Shown here: positions 8,700 to 17,102 of the stretch, piece after piece
How the letters are laid out: each line of letters starts with the position of its first letter
Position numbering within the stretch: position 1 is the first letter of the stretch
Notes under the pieces: generated by a model
Told to the model about the DNA's origin: nothing
Database searches by the model: none
What the model saw: the letters and a program-made list of their open reading frames with translations, nothing else
Assembly: GCF_947495965.1 (NCBI RefSeq)
Contig: NZ_CANMBB010000002.1
Coordinates: 558,001-622,000, forward strand
Reading direction: 5' to 3'
Source: an uncultured Maribacter sp.
Lineage (GTDB): Bacteria; Bacteroidota; Bacteroidia; Flavobacteriales; Flavobacteriaceae
DNA length: 64,000 bases
Made by a program: the position numbers and the translations under genes

Positions 8700-11134
8700 T
8701 ACACTTTTTCCTTTTTTCTAGAACGCCAAAAAGTAAAACCTATTCCTAGTATTATTAAGAACCCTAGTAATGAAGAACTTGCTAAGGCAATTGTACTACC
8801 GTCTTTTACAACTTTAGGTTCAAATTTAAATTCTATTTTATGTTCCCCTTCTGGTATTTTTAATGCTCGCAAAACATAATCCACTTTAAAATGGTCTGTT
8901 AAAACGCCGTCTATATAAGCATTCCAACCATTACTATAATACATTTCAGAAAATACAGCTACACCTGCATTTTCATTTTTAGAAATATAGGTTAAATGAT
9001 TTAGTTTATAATCTTTAAGTTGAATTGTTGTTGTAGAATCTGTTTGAAAAGTGAATCTATTTATATTTGGGAAATTTGAAGTATTAAAAATAGCTTCATT
9101 CTTATTATCTAAAGTTTCTAATCCCTGTATTTCTTCATTTGCTGTAGTAACAGGTACAAGCTTTTTAATAAACCATGCATTACCATTTGCATCTGGGTTT
9201 ACTGCTGGGTAACTTTTCCCCTCTTCATCTTGCTGCACTACATATTTTACATTAAGCATGTTTAACACGCCTACTTTACCTTTATAAATATGAAAATCGA
9301 ATAAATCTTGAATACCAGCAGGTTTAGCTGCATGATACCCTCCTATAGATTTATGAAAATATGAAGTACGAGCACCATTTAATCCCTCCTGAGGATCATA
9401 CACCCTGTAATTCCCTTCATCCTTAGCAATTTGCTTATCTACAGCTGTTTGCCTAAAAGGTTCATTCATTTGCCTTTTACTAACAAAGTCCTCTTTATTT
9501 ACATAACGCTTATCTACCCCTACTAAATCTACTAGAATTAAAACCCCTAATCCTAAAACAAGAAGATTTTCTTTTACCCTTCCTTTAATATATAGCCATA
9601 ATGCTACTGATGCTAGAGCTACAAATAAAAGAGAACGCAACGTATCATTCGTATATACAGCTTCTCTATCCAGTTTAATCAATGCCATTAATTCATTGCC
9701 GTAATTTTGTTTTATAAAAGCATCATCACCACCAGAGAAATTAAACATTCCTTTAAAGAGTAACAAACCAATTAAAATAGAAACTACCGAAATTGCTGAA
9801 ATTTTTAAAGCATTTATTTTTTTTGCCGATGTAATCTTATTTTTAAACAGCTCATTAACCGCTAAAACAGCTAAAACTGGTGCACATAACTCTAGAATAA
9901 CTTGTATGGAAGAAACTGCCCTAAATTTATCATATAGCGGAAAATAGTCTATCATAAAATCAGTCAATAGACTAAAATTCTTTCCCCAAGATAAAATTAA
10001 AGACATGATTGTACCACCTAATAACCACCATTTTGCTTTGCGTTGTACTATAAATAATCCTACTATAAATAAGAAAAAAATAACTGCTCCAATATATGCT
10101 GGTGCAGCTACACCTGGCTGGTCTCCCCAGTATAAAGGTAACCTACTAGAAAAAGATATTGCTTGTGTTCTTGTTATTCCTTGATCCGTTAAAAAATTAA
10201 ATGTTTTAGAGCTTTCTCCTAAATCTTCTCCATTAGAACCTCCAAATAACCTAGGAACAAAAATATTTAAAGACTCTACAATACCATAACTGTATTGGGT
10301 AATATATTCTTTACTAAGTCCGCCCTTATTTTCTTTTGGAGAGCCATCAGGGTTTACCGTAAGTTCAGATTTTCCTCTGGTGCTCCAATCTGCATATTCC
10401 TTAGTAGCCATTAAACCAGTAGCATTTGTAGCAATACCAAGTGCAACTGCTAGTAATAATATTCCTATTGAAATTGCAAAGTGTTTAAACTTCTTTTTAA
10501 GAATAGCGTTTACAAAATAAACAGCTCCCATAATTAATATTAAGAGCATACAATAATAGGTCATTTGGTAATGGTTTGCACCTACTTCTAAAGCCATTGC
10601 AATTGCAGTAAGTATAAAACCTCCAATGTATTTTTTTCTAAAAACTAAAACAATACCTCCTAACAACATAGGCAAATAGCCAATAGCGTGTGCCTTGGCA
10701 TTGTGCCCTACGCCAAGGATTATAATTAAATAGGTAGAAAAACCAAATGCTAATGCTCCCAAAGCAGCCAATCTATAATCAACCTTAAGGCAACATAAAA
10801 GAATATAAAAGCCTAAAAAATAAACAAATAAATAATCTGCAGGACGTGGTAAAAAACGAATTAAATTATCAAGCTTCTTTACGTAATTATGAGGATAATA
10901 TGCCCCTAATTGAAAAGTAGGCATACCACCAAAAGCGCTATTAGTCCAGTACGGTTCTTCTCCAGTAACTTTTCTAAAGTTATTCTGTTCTTTTGCCATA
11001 CCTGTATACTGTACAATGTCCGATTGTTGTATAACTTTTCCTTGCAAAACAGGATTAAAGTAAAGCAAAGCTGCTACTACAAAAAAAACAAGAACAAAAA
11101 AATGCACAAAAAGTGCTTTAAAACCTAATTTCAT
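8699..11134 (-). CDS. YfhO-family multi-pass membrane protein (putative GT-C glycosyltransferase)
   Basis: An 811-residue membrane protein with about 12-14 transmembrane segments (first at residues 7-25, last near 785-805). A large soluble C-terminal part (about 560-780) precedes the final segment. The first loop has SDIVQYTGMAKEQNNFRK and a PYWTNSAFGGMPTFQ segment typical of the YfhO family. Bacillus YfhO glycosylates lipoteichoic acid from a lipid-linked sugar; Bacteroidota lack that acceptor, so the target here is unknown. It is followed without a gap by a glycosyltransferase and a flippase, which fits a glycan assembly and decoration operon. Confidence 0.87.
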   Translation of the reverse strand: MKLGFKALFVHFFVLVFFVVAALLYFNPVLQGKVIQQSDIVQYTGMAKEQNNFRKVTGEEPYWTNSAFGGMPTFQLGAYYPHNYVKKLDNLIRFLPRPADYLFVYFLGFYILLCCLKVDYRLAALGALAFGFSTYLIIILGVGHNAKAHAIGYLPMLLGGIVLVFRKKYIGGFILTAIAMALEVGANHYQMTYYCMLLILIMGAVYFVNAILKKKFKHFAISIGILLLAVALGIATNATGLMATKEYADWSTRGKSELTVNPDGSPKENKGGLSKEYITQYSYGIVESLNIFVPRLFGGSNGEDLGESSKTFNFLTDQGITRTQAISFSSRLPLYWGDQPGVAAPAYIGAVIFFLFIVGLFIVQRKAKWWLLGGTIMSLILSWGKNFSLLTDFMIDYFPLYDKFRAVSSIQVILELCAPVLAVLAVNELFKNKITSAKKINALKISAISVVSILIGLLLFKGMFNFSGGDDAFIKQNYGNELMALIKLDREAVYTNDTLRSLLFVALASVALWLYIKGRVKENLLVLGLGVLILVDLVGVDKRYVNKEDFVSKRQMNEPFRQTAVDKQIAKDEGNYRVYDPQEGLNGARTSYFHKSIGGYHAAKPAGIQDLFDFHIYKGKVGVLNMLNVKYVVQQDEEGKSYPAVNPDANGNAWFIKKLVPVTTANEEIQGLETLDNKNEAIFNTSNFPNINRFTFQTDSTTTIQLKDYKLNHLTYISKNENAGVAVFSEMYYSNGWNAYIDGVLTDHFKVDYVLRALKIPEGEHKIEFKFEPKVVKDGSTIALASSSLLGFLIILGIGFTFWRSRKKEKV

Positions 11135-11168
11135 TAAAATAAGATAGTCGTTAGTACTGTAAAGATAG

Positions 11169-11432
11169 TTACTCTACTTCTTCAAAATCTATATATTCTC
11201 CAACTTTTTTACTGTTACTCCTCTTTTTAGTTGTTTTTTTATCAATTATAACATCTCCTATAGGGTCTTCTTTAACAGTGTTTTGTTGCGAAAAATCGTT
11301 CATTTTCTCTTTAAAGTGAGCTTCGGTCTTTTTTGCCGCATACCTTAAAATATTAGGAGCAAACCATTTTGCTACTATTTTAAATAAATAATAGAATAAT
11401 AGAATAAATAAAATTGTCTTTAAAAATGCCAT
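11169..11432 (-). CDS. DUF4834-family small membrane protein
   Basis: An 87-residue protein with one N-terminal transmembrane helix (residues 4-20, FLKTILFILLFYYLFK), then an amphipathic charged stretch and an acidic tail ending DFEEVE. The length and layout fit DUF4834, a Bacteroidota family often beside YfhO genes. It lies 34 nt upstream of the YfhO-type gene on the same strand and probably begins the operon. A TATTTTTG element lies just upstream (11454-11461 on the minus strand), but the -33 element is too far away to be convincing. Function unknown. Confidence 0.75.
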   Translation of the reverse strand: MAFLKTILFILLFYYLFKIVAKWFAPNILRYAAKKTEAHFKEKMNDFSQQNTVKEDPIGDVIIDKKTTKKRSNSKKVGEYIDFEEVE

Positions 11433-11519
11433 TTAATTTGTAAAAATTTATATCAAAAATACAATTCTAGCGTTGTACTTACTGAGCAAAAGTCTTAAAA
11501 AAATACTAAAACCATAACT

Positions 11520-12620
11520 ATGGCAAGTTCTTTTGAACAAAAAAATCTAAAAATAACAATATTTGCAATCCTTTTTGCAATTCCTTTTTTAGGTATTTCG
11601 CAATATACTAATGTTATAAACTCCAATAGACCAGGGCAATCTGTGAGTGCTTTTGCTGTTGGTAAAAACGTTGTTCAGTTAGAAGCTGGTTTACTCTATG
11701 AACAACAGGACCACAGCCTACTAAACACACAATCTAATATTTGGGCTACAGAATTTTCATTACGCTATGGCTTACTTTTTGAACGTTTAGAAATAAACTG
11801 GGAAGGTATATTCCAAAATCAAGATATAACTTTTGCGAATAACGGTACAGAAGATTCGTATACCAATTTTTCTAGAAACCGTATAGGTTTAAAATTTTTA
11901 GTATTTGACCCTTTTATAAATCCTAAAAGAGCTAACCCTAATTTATATAGCTGGAAAGCTAATAACAAATTTATCTTAGATAATTTAGTGCCTGCTATTT
12001 CTGTATATGCTGGTGTAAATTATTTATTTGGAGACAACCCTTTCTATGTTGGAGACCCTAACTTATCCTATAGAGCTATGGTTGCTACACAAAGTAGACT
12101 AACTCCTAGGTTTGTCTTAATTACTAATTTTGCATACGATCGTATAAGTACCGATTTTCCTGAAATGAGTTATTTAGTATCCTTATCTCATGCATTTAGA
12201 AACCCTAAATGGAGTGTTTTTATAGAAAACCAAGGAATTAAAAGTGACCGTTATGCAGATAACCTTCTTAGAGGAGGTGTTGCACACTTACTTAGCGAAA
12301 GATTGCAAGCAGATATTAACTTAGGTGCAAGTTTTAAAAATACACCTTCTAGAGTTTTTATTTCTTTAGGAGCTTCTTATAGATTTGATTTTCATAAAGA
12401 CCCTGAGGTTTCTATAGATGAGCAAAAGGCTGGAAAAAATGGAGGTCCTATTAAAAAGAACTCTATGAAAAAGAAGAAAAAAGAAAAAAATAAAGGCTCA
12501 GGTGCAGAAGATATTGACCTAGGTCCTTCTAAAAAGCAATTAAAGAAATTAAAAAAAGAAGAAAAGAAAAAAGCTAAAAACAAGAAAAAAGAAAAAGAGG
12601 ATGGTGTTATTGAGTTTTAA
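11520..12620 (+). CDS. Outer-membrane transporter-like protein (phenol MetA-like family)
   Basis: A 366-residue protein with an N-terminal signal region ending near LGISQ. It begins with NVINSNRPGQSVSAFAVGKNVVQLEAGLLYEQ, the opening usual in flavobacterial proteins annotated as transporters of the MetA-pathway phenol degradation-like group. The middle alternates short hydrophobic/polar strands, consistent with an outer-membrane beta barrel. The last 65 residues are an extremely Lys-rich tail (KKKKKEKNKG, KKLKKEEKKKAKNKKK), unusual for a barrel and possibly periplasmic. It is transcribed divergently from the DUF4834 operon. Substrate unknown. Confidence 0.75.
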   Translation: MASSFEQKNLKITIFAILFAIPFLGISQYTNVINSNRPGQSVSAFAVGKNVVQLEAGLLYEQQDHSLLNTQSNIWATEFSLRYGLLFERLEINWEGIFQNQDITFANNGTEDSYTNFSRNRIGLKFLVFDPFINPKRANPNLYSWKANNKFILDNLVPAISVYAGVNYLFGDNPFYVGDPNLSYRAMVATQSRLTPRFVLITNFAYDRISTDFPEMSYLVSLSHAFRNPKWSVFIENQGIKSDRYADNLLRGGVAHLLSERLQADINLGASFKNTPSRVFISLGASYRFDFHKDPEVSIDEQKAGKNGGPIKKNSMKKKKKEKNKGSGAEDIDLGPSKKQLKKLKKEEKKKAKNKKKEKEDGVIEF

Positions 12621-12662
12621 TTTAGAAGAATAAACCCAATCATTTTTTAAATTCATTTAGTA

Positions 12663-12707
12663 AGAAGAACACAGGTAGTTATACATTTCAACTATCTTTG
12701 TTCTTCT
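12663..12707 (+). terminator. Long imperfect hairpin between transporter and DEAD-box genes
   Basis: AGAAGAACACAGGTAGTT (12663-12680) pairs with AACTATCTTTGTTCTTCT (12690-12707): 18 positions with one mismatch and one G-U. It lies 43 nt after the transporter stop. There is no clean T-run, so it may be a processing or stability hairpin rather than a true terminator. Confidence 0.45.
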
Positions 12708-12749
12708 ATCATTTTATACAGATAGGTAATTATTTTAAACTCAAAGTAA

Positions 12750-13361
12750 ATGCCATTTAAAAAACTTCATGCCTCTCTAAAAGAGGCCTTAGAAAGATTA
12801 GAAATAGAATCTGCAACTGCTTTTCAAAAAAATGCAATTCCTAAAATAAAGAGTGGCGCAAATATATTTGGTATTGCTCCTAAAGATAGTGGTAAAACTA
12901 CAGCCATGATTATTAACACTTTACAGAAATTACAATGTAAAGCGGAAGGGGATGCTCCAAGAGCCATAGTAATAATTGAAAATAAAAAACAAGCGCAAGA
13001 ACTACATTCTAAATTTTTAGAATTTACAAAATATACAGACCTTAGAGTTTATATGGGGTACGAAGAACTACATATAGATATTCAAAAATCTGAAATTTAT
13101 ATGGGGATTGATATTCTCATTAGCACACCAAAAAACCTTCAAAAATTATTTTTAACAAATGGTGTTAGTATATCACAATTAAAAATATTTTTTGTTGATG
13201 ATGCAGATTTTCTATTACAACGTAAAGAAATTACTTCTTTAACCACAACATCAGAAAGCATAAAAAAATGCCAGTATATAATACTAGCAGAAAAATTAAA
13301 CCCAAAGTTAGATCGGTTAAAAGATTATTTTATGACTAATTCTACAGTCATAAAAATCTAA
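12750..13361 (+). CDS. DEAD-box-like protein with only the first RecA domain
   Basis: A 203-residue protein matching the N-terminal RecA-like domain of DEAD-box RNA helicases. A Q-motif-like ATAFQKNAIPKI lies near residues 22-33, Walker A is APKDSGKT (43-50), a motif Ib-like ISTPKNLQKLF follows, and the DEAD box is altered to VDDADFLL. It ends after a motif III-like region; the second RecA domain (motifs IV-VI) is absent and does not resume downstream in any frame. It is therefore unlikely to unwind RNA. It may be a regulatory or RNA-binding derivative. No frameshift or truncation scar was seen. Confidence 0.75.
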   Translation: MPFKKLHASLKEALERLEIESATAFQKNAIPKIKSGANIFGIAPKDSGKTTAMIINTLQKLQCKAEGDAPRAIVIIENKKQAQELHSKFLEFTKYTDLRVYMGYEELHIDIQKSEIYMGIDILISTPKNLQKLFLTNGVSISQLKIFFVDDADFLLQRKEITSLTTTSESIKKCQYIILAEKLNPKLDRLKDYFMTNSTVIKI

Positions 13362-13439
13362 AAAAACTTAGTATAATAAATCTGTTATTACTATTGGTTA
13401 TTTGTACTTTTACCATTTATGCTATATTAACAAAATGTC

Positions 13440-14558
13440 ATGATAATCTTAAAGGAAGCTACAACTAAAGGAGATTTAAAGAAATTTGTAAAATTTCCTT
13501 TTAGCATTTACAAAGATTGCAAACAGTGGGTTCCTCCTATTATTAATGACGAACTAGATAGCTTTAACAAAGACAAAAACCCAGCTTTTAAAGATGCAGA
13601 AGCTCGTTTTTTCCTTGCTTATAGAAATGATACAATAGTAGGCCGTATTGCCGCAATTGTAAATTGGATAGAAATAAAACAACAACGTATAAAAAAAATG
13701 CGTTTTGGTTGGTTTGATTTTGTAGATGATACAGAAGTCTCAGAAGCACTTTTAAACAAAGTAAAAGAAATAGGTCAAGAGTATAAACTAGAATATATGG
13801 AAGGGCCTGTAGGCTTTTCTAATTTAGACAAAGTTGGTGTTTTAATTGAGGGATTTTCTGAAATGGGAACCATGATAACTTGGTATAACCACGCCTACTA
13901 CCAAGAGCACTATGAACGTTTAGGGTTTGTAAAAGAAAAAGAATACATGGAAAATCGTTTTCCTTTTTCTAATGCAGACCCAAAGTTTTTTACAAAAGTA
14001 GATTCATTAGTACAGGCTAGATACGGTGTTAAACCTCTAAGTTTTACAAAAACAGAAGAGGTTATGCCTATGGCAGATAAAATGTTTGATTTATTTAACG
14101 AAACCTATTCGCAATTATCATCATTTGTTCCTATTACTGAAATTCAAAAAGCATATTTCAAAAAAAAATATATAAGCTTTATAAATCCTGAATACATTAA
14201 ATTCATTTTAGATAAAGATGATAAACTAATAGCTTTTGGCATAGTAATGCCTTCTTTTTCTAAAGCGCTACAAAAAACAAAAGGTAAATTATTCCCTTTT
14301 GGTTTTTATCACTTATTAAAAGCAAAAAAACATAGCAAAGATGTTATTTTTTATTTAATTGGAGTATTACCCGAATATCAAAACAAAGGTGTTACTGCGG
14401 TTATGTTTAATCAATACCACAAGACTTTTAGTGAAAAAGGAATTGTTAATTGTATACGAACCCCTGAATTAGAAGACAATGTTGCCATAAAACAAATATG
14501 GAAACATTTTAAACCAGAAATTTACAAACGAAGAAGAACTTACAAGAAAGACTTATAA
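13440..14558 (+). CDS. GNAT-fold acyltransferase-like protein (candidate lipid N-acyltransferase)
   Basis: A 372-residue protein with an N-terminal module (MIILKEATTKGDLKKFVKFPFSIYK, then DFVDDTEVSEALLNKVKE) and a C-terminal GNAT-like core. The core has FYLIGVLPEYQNKGVTAVMFNQY, the acyl-CoA-binding region, followed by RTPELEDNVAIKQIWKHF. Conserved Bacteroidota homologues are usually called GNAT or YghO-like. Its 3-prime end faces an alpha-oxoamine synthase across a shared terminator. Bacterial ceramide synthases belong to the GNAT superfamily, so N-acylation of a sphingoid or capnine base is an attractive but untested role. Start: ATG at 13440; the ATG at 13435 stops after two codons. Confidence 0.7.
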   Translation: MIILKEATTKGDLKKFVKFPFSIYKDCKQWVPPIINDELDSFNKDKNPAFKDAEARFFLAYRNDTIVGRIAAIVNWIEIKQQRIKKMRFGWFDFVDDTEVSEALLNKVKEIGQEYKLEYMEGPVGFSNLDKVGVLIEGFSEMGTMITWYNHAYYQEHYERLGFVKEKEYMENRFPFSNADPKFFTKVDSLVQARYGVKPLSFTKTEEVMPMADKMFDLFNETYSQLSSFVPITEIQKAYFKKKYISFINPEYIKFILDKDDKLIAFGIVMPSFSKALQKTKGKLFPFGFYHLLKAKKHSKDVIFYLIGVLPEYQNKGVTAVMFNQYHKTFSEKGIVNCIRTPELEDNVAIKQIWKHFKPEIYKRRRTYKKDL

Positions 14559-14561
14559 CAC

Positions 14562-14596
14562 AAAACCCCTAAAGTAACTATACTTTAGGGGTTTTT
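14562..14596 (+). terminator. Bidirectional terminator between convergent genes
   Basis: AAAACCCCTAAAGTA (14562-14576), loop ACTA, TACTTTAGGGGTTTT (14581-14595): a perfect 15-bp stem flanked by A/T runs, between the convergent GNAT and oxoamine synthase genes. Confidence 0.9.
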
Positions 14597-14617
14597 ATTT
14601 ATTTGTATAAAAAAGTA

Positions 14618-15877
14618 CTATTCTCCCATAGCTGCAGAAACAGCCGCAGAAAGTCTTTTATAAGTTCCATTCTCTAAGCGCTCTCTGATAGCAGAAAAAG
14701 CTAATAAGGTTTCTTCTACATCTTGTAAAGTATGTGTAGCAGTAGGTATTAAACGTAATAATATTAATCCTTTAGGAATTACTGGATAAACAACTATAGA
14801 ACAGAAAATTCCATGATTTTCTCTTAAGTCTTTCACCAAAGCCATAGCTTCTGGTATACTACCGTTTAAATATACCGGAGTTACACAACTTGTAGTAGTT
14901 CCAATATCAAAACCTTTTTCTTTTAAACCAGATTGCAATGCATTAACATTTTCCCAAAGCTTCGCTTTAAGTTCTGGTTGCGTACGCAACATATCTAAAC
15001 GTTTTAATGCTCCCTTTACATATACCATTGGCAATGATTTAGCAAACATTTGCGAACGCAAATTATATTTCAAGTAATTTATAATTTCCTGATCTGCAGC
15101 TACAAAAGCACCAATACTAGCCATAGATTTTGCAAAAGTTGCCAAGTACACATCTATTTGATCTTGTACTCCTTGCTCTTCTCCTGCTCCTGCTCCTGTT
15201 TTTCCTAAGGTTCCAAAACCATGAGCATCATCTACTAATAATCTGAAATTAAATTTTTTCTTTAAAGCAACAATTTCTTTTAGTATTCCTTGTTCGCCAC
15301 GCATTCCAAAAACACCTTCAGAAATAACTAGAATTCCTCCTCCAGTTTGTTCTGCCATTTTTGTTGCTCTTTCTAAGTTTTTTTCTAAACTATCAGGATC
15401 ATTATGCACAAAAGTAAAACGCTTACCCATGTGCAAACGCACTCCATCTATTATACATGCATGGCAATCTACATCATAAACAATAATATCGTCTTTAGTA
15501 ACCAAAGCGTCTATTACAGACATAAAACCCTGGTAACCAAAATTTAAAAGGTAGGAAGCTTCTTTTTGAGAAAAAGCTGCTAATTCGTTCTCTAATTGCT
15601 CATGAAACTCTGTATGCCCACTCATCATTCTTGCTCCCATAGGGTAAGCTGCACCATGCTCTAGAGCTGCTTCTCCATCTACCTTTTTTATTTCAGGAAG
15701 ATTTGCAAGTCCTAAATAATCATTTATACTCCAAGTAATTACATCTTTTCCTTGGAATTTCATTCTATTAGATATTGGGCCATCTAATTTTGGAAAAACA
15801 AAATATCCTTCCGCCTGTGAAGCCCATTTTCCTAAAGGCCCTTTATTCTCAATAATTCTCTCAAATAAGTCTCTCAT
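14618..15877 (-). CDS. Alpha-oxoamine synthase (candidate cysteate/serine fatty-acyltransferase)
   Basis: A 419-residue fold-type I PLP enzyme of the alpha-oxoamine synthase family, which condenses an amino acid with an acyl thioester and releases CO2. Visible are the DCHAC His near residue 139, DDAHGFGTLG (216-225) and the Schiff-base lysine in TFAKSMAS (Lys250). TFAKSMASIGAF is closer to serine palmitoyltransferase-like members than to BioF or KBL. Next on the same strand is a cysteine-synthase-like enzyme that could supply L-cysteate, pointing to the first condensation of capnine (sulfonolipid) synthesis. Serine palmitoyltransferase is the main alternative. A -7-like TATTTTTG lies at 15900-15907 on the minus strand. 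Confidence 0.85.
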   Translation of the reverse strand: MRDLFERIIENKGPLGKWASQAEGYFVFPKLDGPISNRMKFQGKDVITWSINDYLGLANLPEIKKVDGEAALEHGAAYPMGARMMSGHTEFHEQLENELAAFSQKEASYLLNFGYQGFMSVIDALVTKDDIIVYDVDCHACIIDGVRLHMGKRFTFVHNDPDSLEKNLERATKMAEQTGGGILVISEGVFGMRGEQGILKEIVALKKKFNFRLLVDDAHGFGTLGKTGAGAGEEQGVQDQIDVYLATFAKSMASIGAFVAADQEIINYLKYNLRSQMFAKSLPMVYVKGALKRLDMLRTQPELKAKLWENVNALQSGLKEKGFDIGTTTSCVTPVYLNGSIPEAMALVKDLRENHGIFCSIVVYPVIPKGLILLRLIPTATHTLQDVEETLLAFSAIRERLENGTYKRLSAAVSAAMGE

Positions 15878-15943
15878 CGCATTAAGTTGGTTCTACCTGC
15901 AAAAATAAAGATTTTTACTAAGGTTTCATAAAATATTAGAAAA

Positions 15944-15971
15944 CAAAAAAACAGCAACCTAAAAGTTGCTG
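15944..15971 (-). terminator. Terminator after the fold-type II PLP enzyme gene
   Basis: Read on the minus strand: CAGCAAC, short loop, GTTGCTG, then seven or more T (plus-strand A-run 15944-15951). It separates the cysteine-synthase-like gene from the oxoamine synthase, so the two are probably transcribed at least partly separately. Confidence 0.8.
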
Positions 15972-15996
15972 CTTTTATATAATTTAAAGTTTCTTG

Positions 15997-17037
15997 TTAT
16001 TTAATAAATTGTATTTCTTGTGGTTGTTCTTCAGCCTGCTTGTTTAAAAAGCCTTGTGCTTCCATCCACTGGTCGCTGTACACCTTACTCATATAACGCG
16101 ATCCATGATCAGGAAAAATTACAACAACATTACTATCTTTTGTAAACTCCCCTTCCTTACTCAACTGTTTTACAGCTTGCATAACAGCCCCACTAGTATA
16201 GCCAACAAATAAACCGTCTGTTTTAGCTATAGTCCTAGCCATATGTGCACTTTCCTCATCCGTAACTTTTATAAATTTGTCTATTACCGAAAAATCTGTT
16301 GCAGTAGGAATTAAGTTTTTTCCTAATCCTTCTATTCTGTAAGGGTAAATTTCTTCTTGATCCACCTTTCCTGTTTCATGATAACTTTTTAAAACAGAAC
16401 CGTAAGCGTCTACTCCAATAACTTTTACATTAGGGTTTTGCTCTTTTATATATTTTCCCGTTCCAGAAATTGTACCTCCAGTTCCACTACAAACCACTAA
16501 ATGAGTAATATTTCCATTTGTTTGGTTCCAAATTTCTGGACCAGTAGATTTGTAATGCGCATCTGCATTTAACTGATTAAAGTACTGGTTAATATATACA
16601 GAATCCTTTGTTTCTTTATGTATTTTTTTTGCAACTTCGTAATAAGAACGTGGGTCGTCTGCGCTTACATGAGCTGGACAAACGTACACAACTGCTCCCA
16701 TTGCCCTTAGCATATCTATCTTATCTGGAGAAGATTTAGAACTAACTGCTAATATGCATTTATAACCTTTTATGATACTTACCATAGCAATACTAAATCC
16801 TGTATTACCAGAGGTTGTTTCTACTATTGTACTTCCTTTTTTTAATATACCTTTACGTTCTGCTTCTTCAATTATATGATTAGCTATACGGTCTTTAGAA
16901 GAATGTCCTGGATTAAAAGATTCTACTTTAGCGTAAAAATTACCTGTAAAGTCTTTAGCTACTTTATTAAGCTTAACAAGGGGGGTATTTCCTACTAACT
17001 CTAGGATATTATTATAAGCATTTATCTTATTTTCCAT
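15997..17037 (-). CDS. PLP-dependent cysteine/cysteate synthase family enzyme (CBS-like, no CBS domains)
   Basis: A 346-residue fold-type II PLP enzyme. The Schiff-base lysine is in GHSSKDR (Lys48), the substrate loop is TTSGNTGFS (about 75-83) and the phosphate-binding loop is [12 protein letters not shown]. The segment [14 protein letters not shown] resembles cystathionine beta-synthases more than CysK, but the C-terminal CBS domains are absent. It catalyses beta-replacement on an activated serine; with sulfite as nucleophile the product would be L-cysteate, the precursor of capnine. The adjacent oxoamine synthase makes that role plausible; plain cysteine or cystathionine synthesis is the alternative. 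Confidence 0.8.
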   Translation of the reverse strand: MENKINAYNNILELVGNTPLVKLNKVAKDFTGNFYAKVESFNPGHSSKDRIANHIIEEAERKGILKKGSTIVETTSGNTGFSIAMVSIIKGYKCILAVSSKSSPDKIDMLRAMGAVVYVCPAHVSADDPRSYYEVAKKIHKETKDSVYINQYFNQLNADAHYKSTGPEIWNQTNGNITHLVVCSGTGGTISGTGKYIKEQNPNVKVIGVDAYGSVLKSYHETGKVDQEEIYPYRIEGLGKNLIPTATDFSVIDKFIKVTDEESAHMARTIAKTDGLFVGYTSGAVMQAVKQLSKEGEFTKDSNVVVIFPDHGSRYMSKVYSDQWMEAQGFLNKQAEEQPQEIQFIK

Positions 17038-17102
17038 AAAATGGTTTCTAAGTTCATGAACTAGTCAAAATATATTTTTAACAAAATTCAGCTACAAAAT
17101 TA

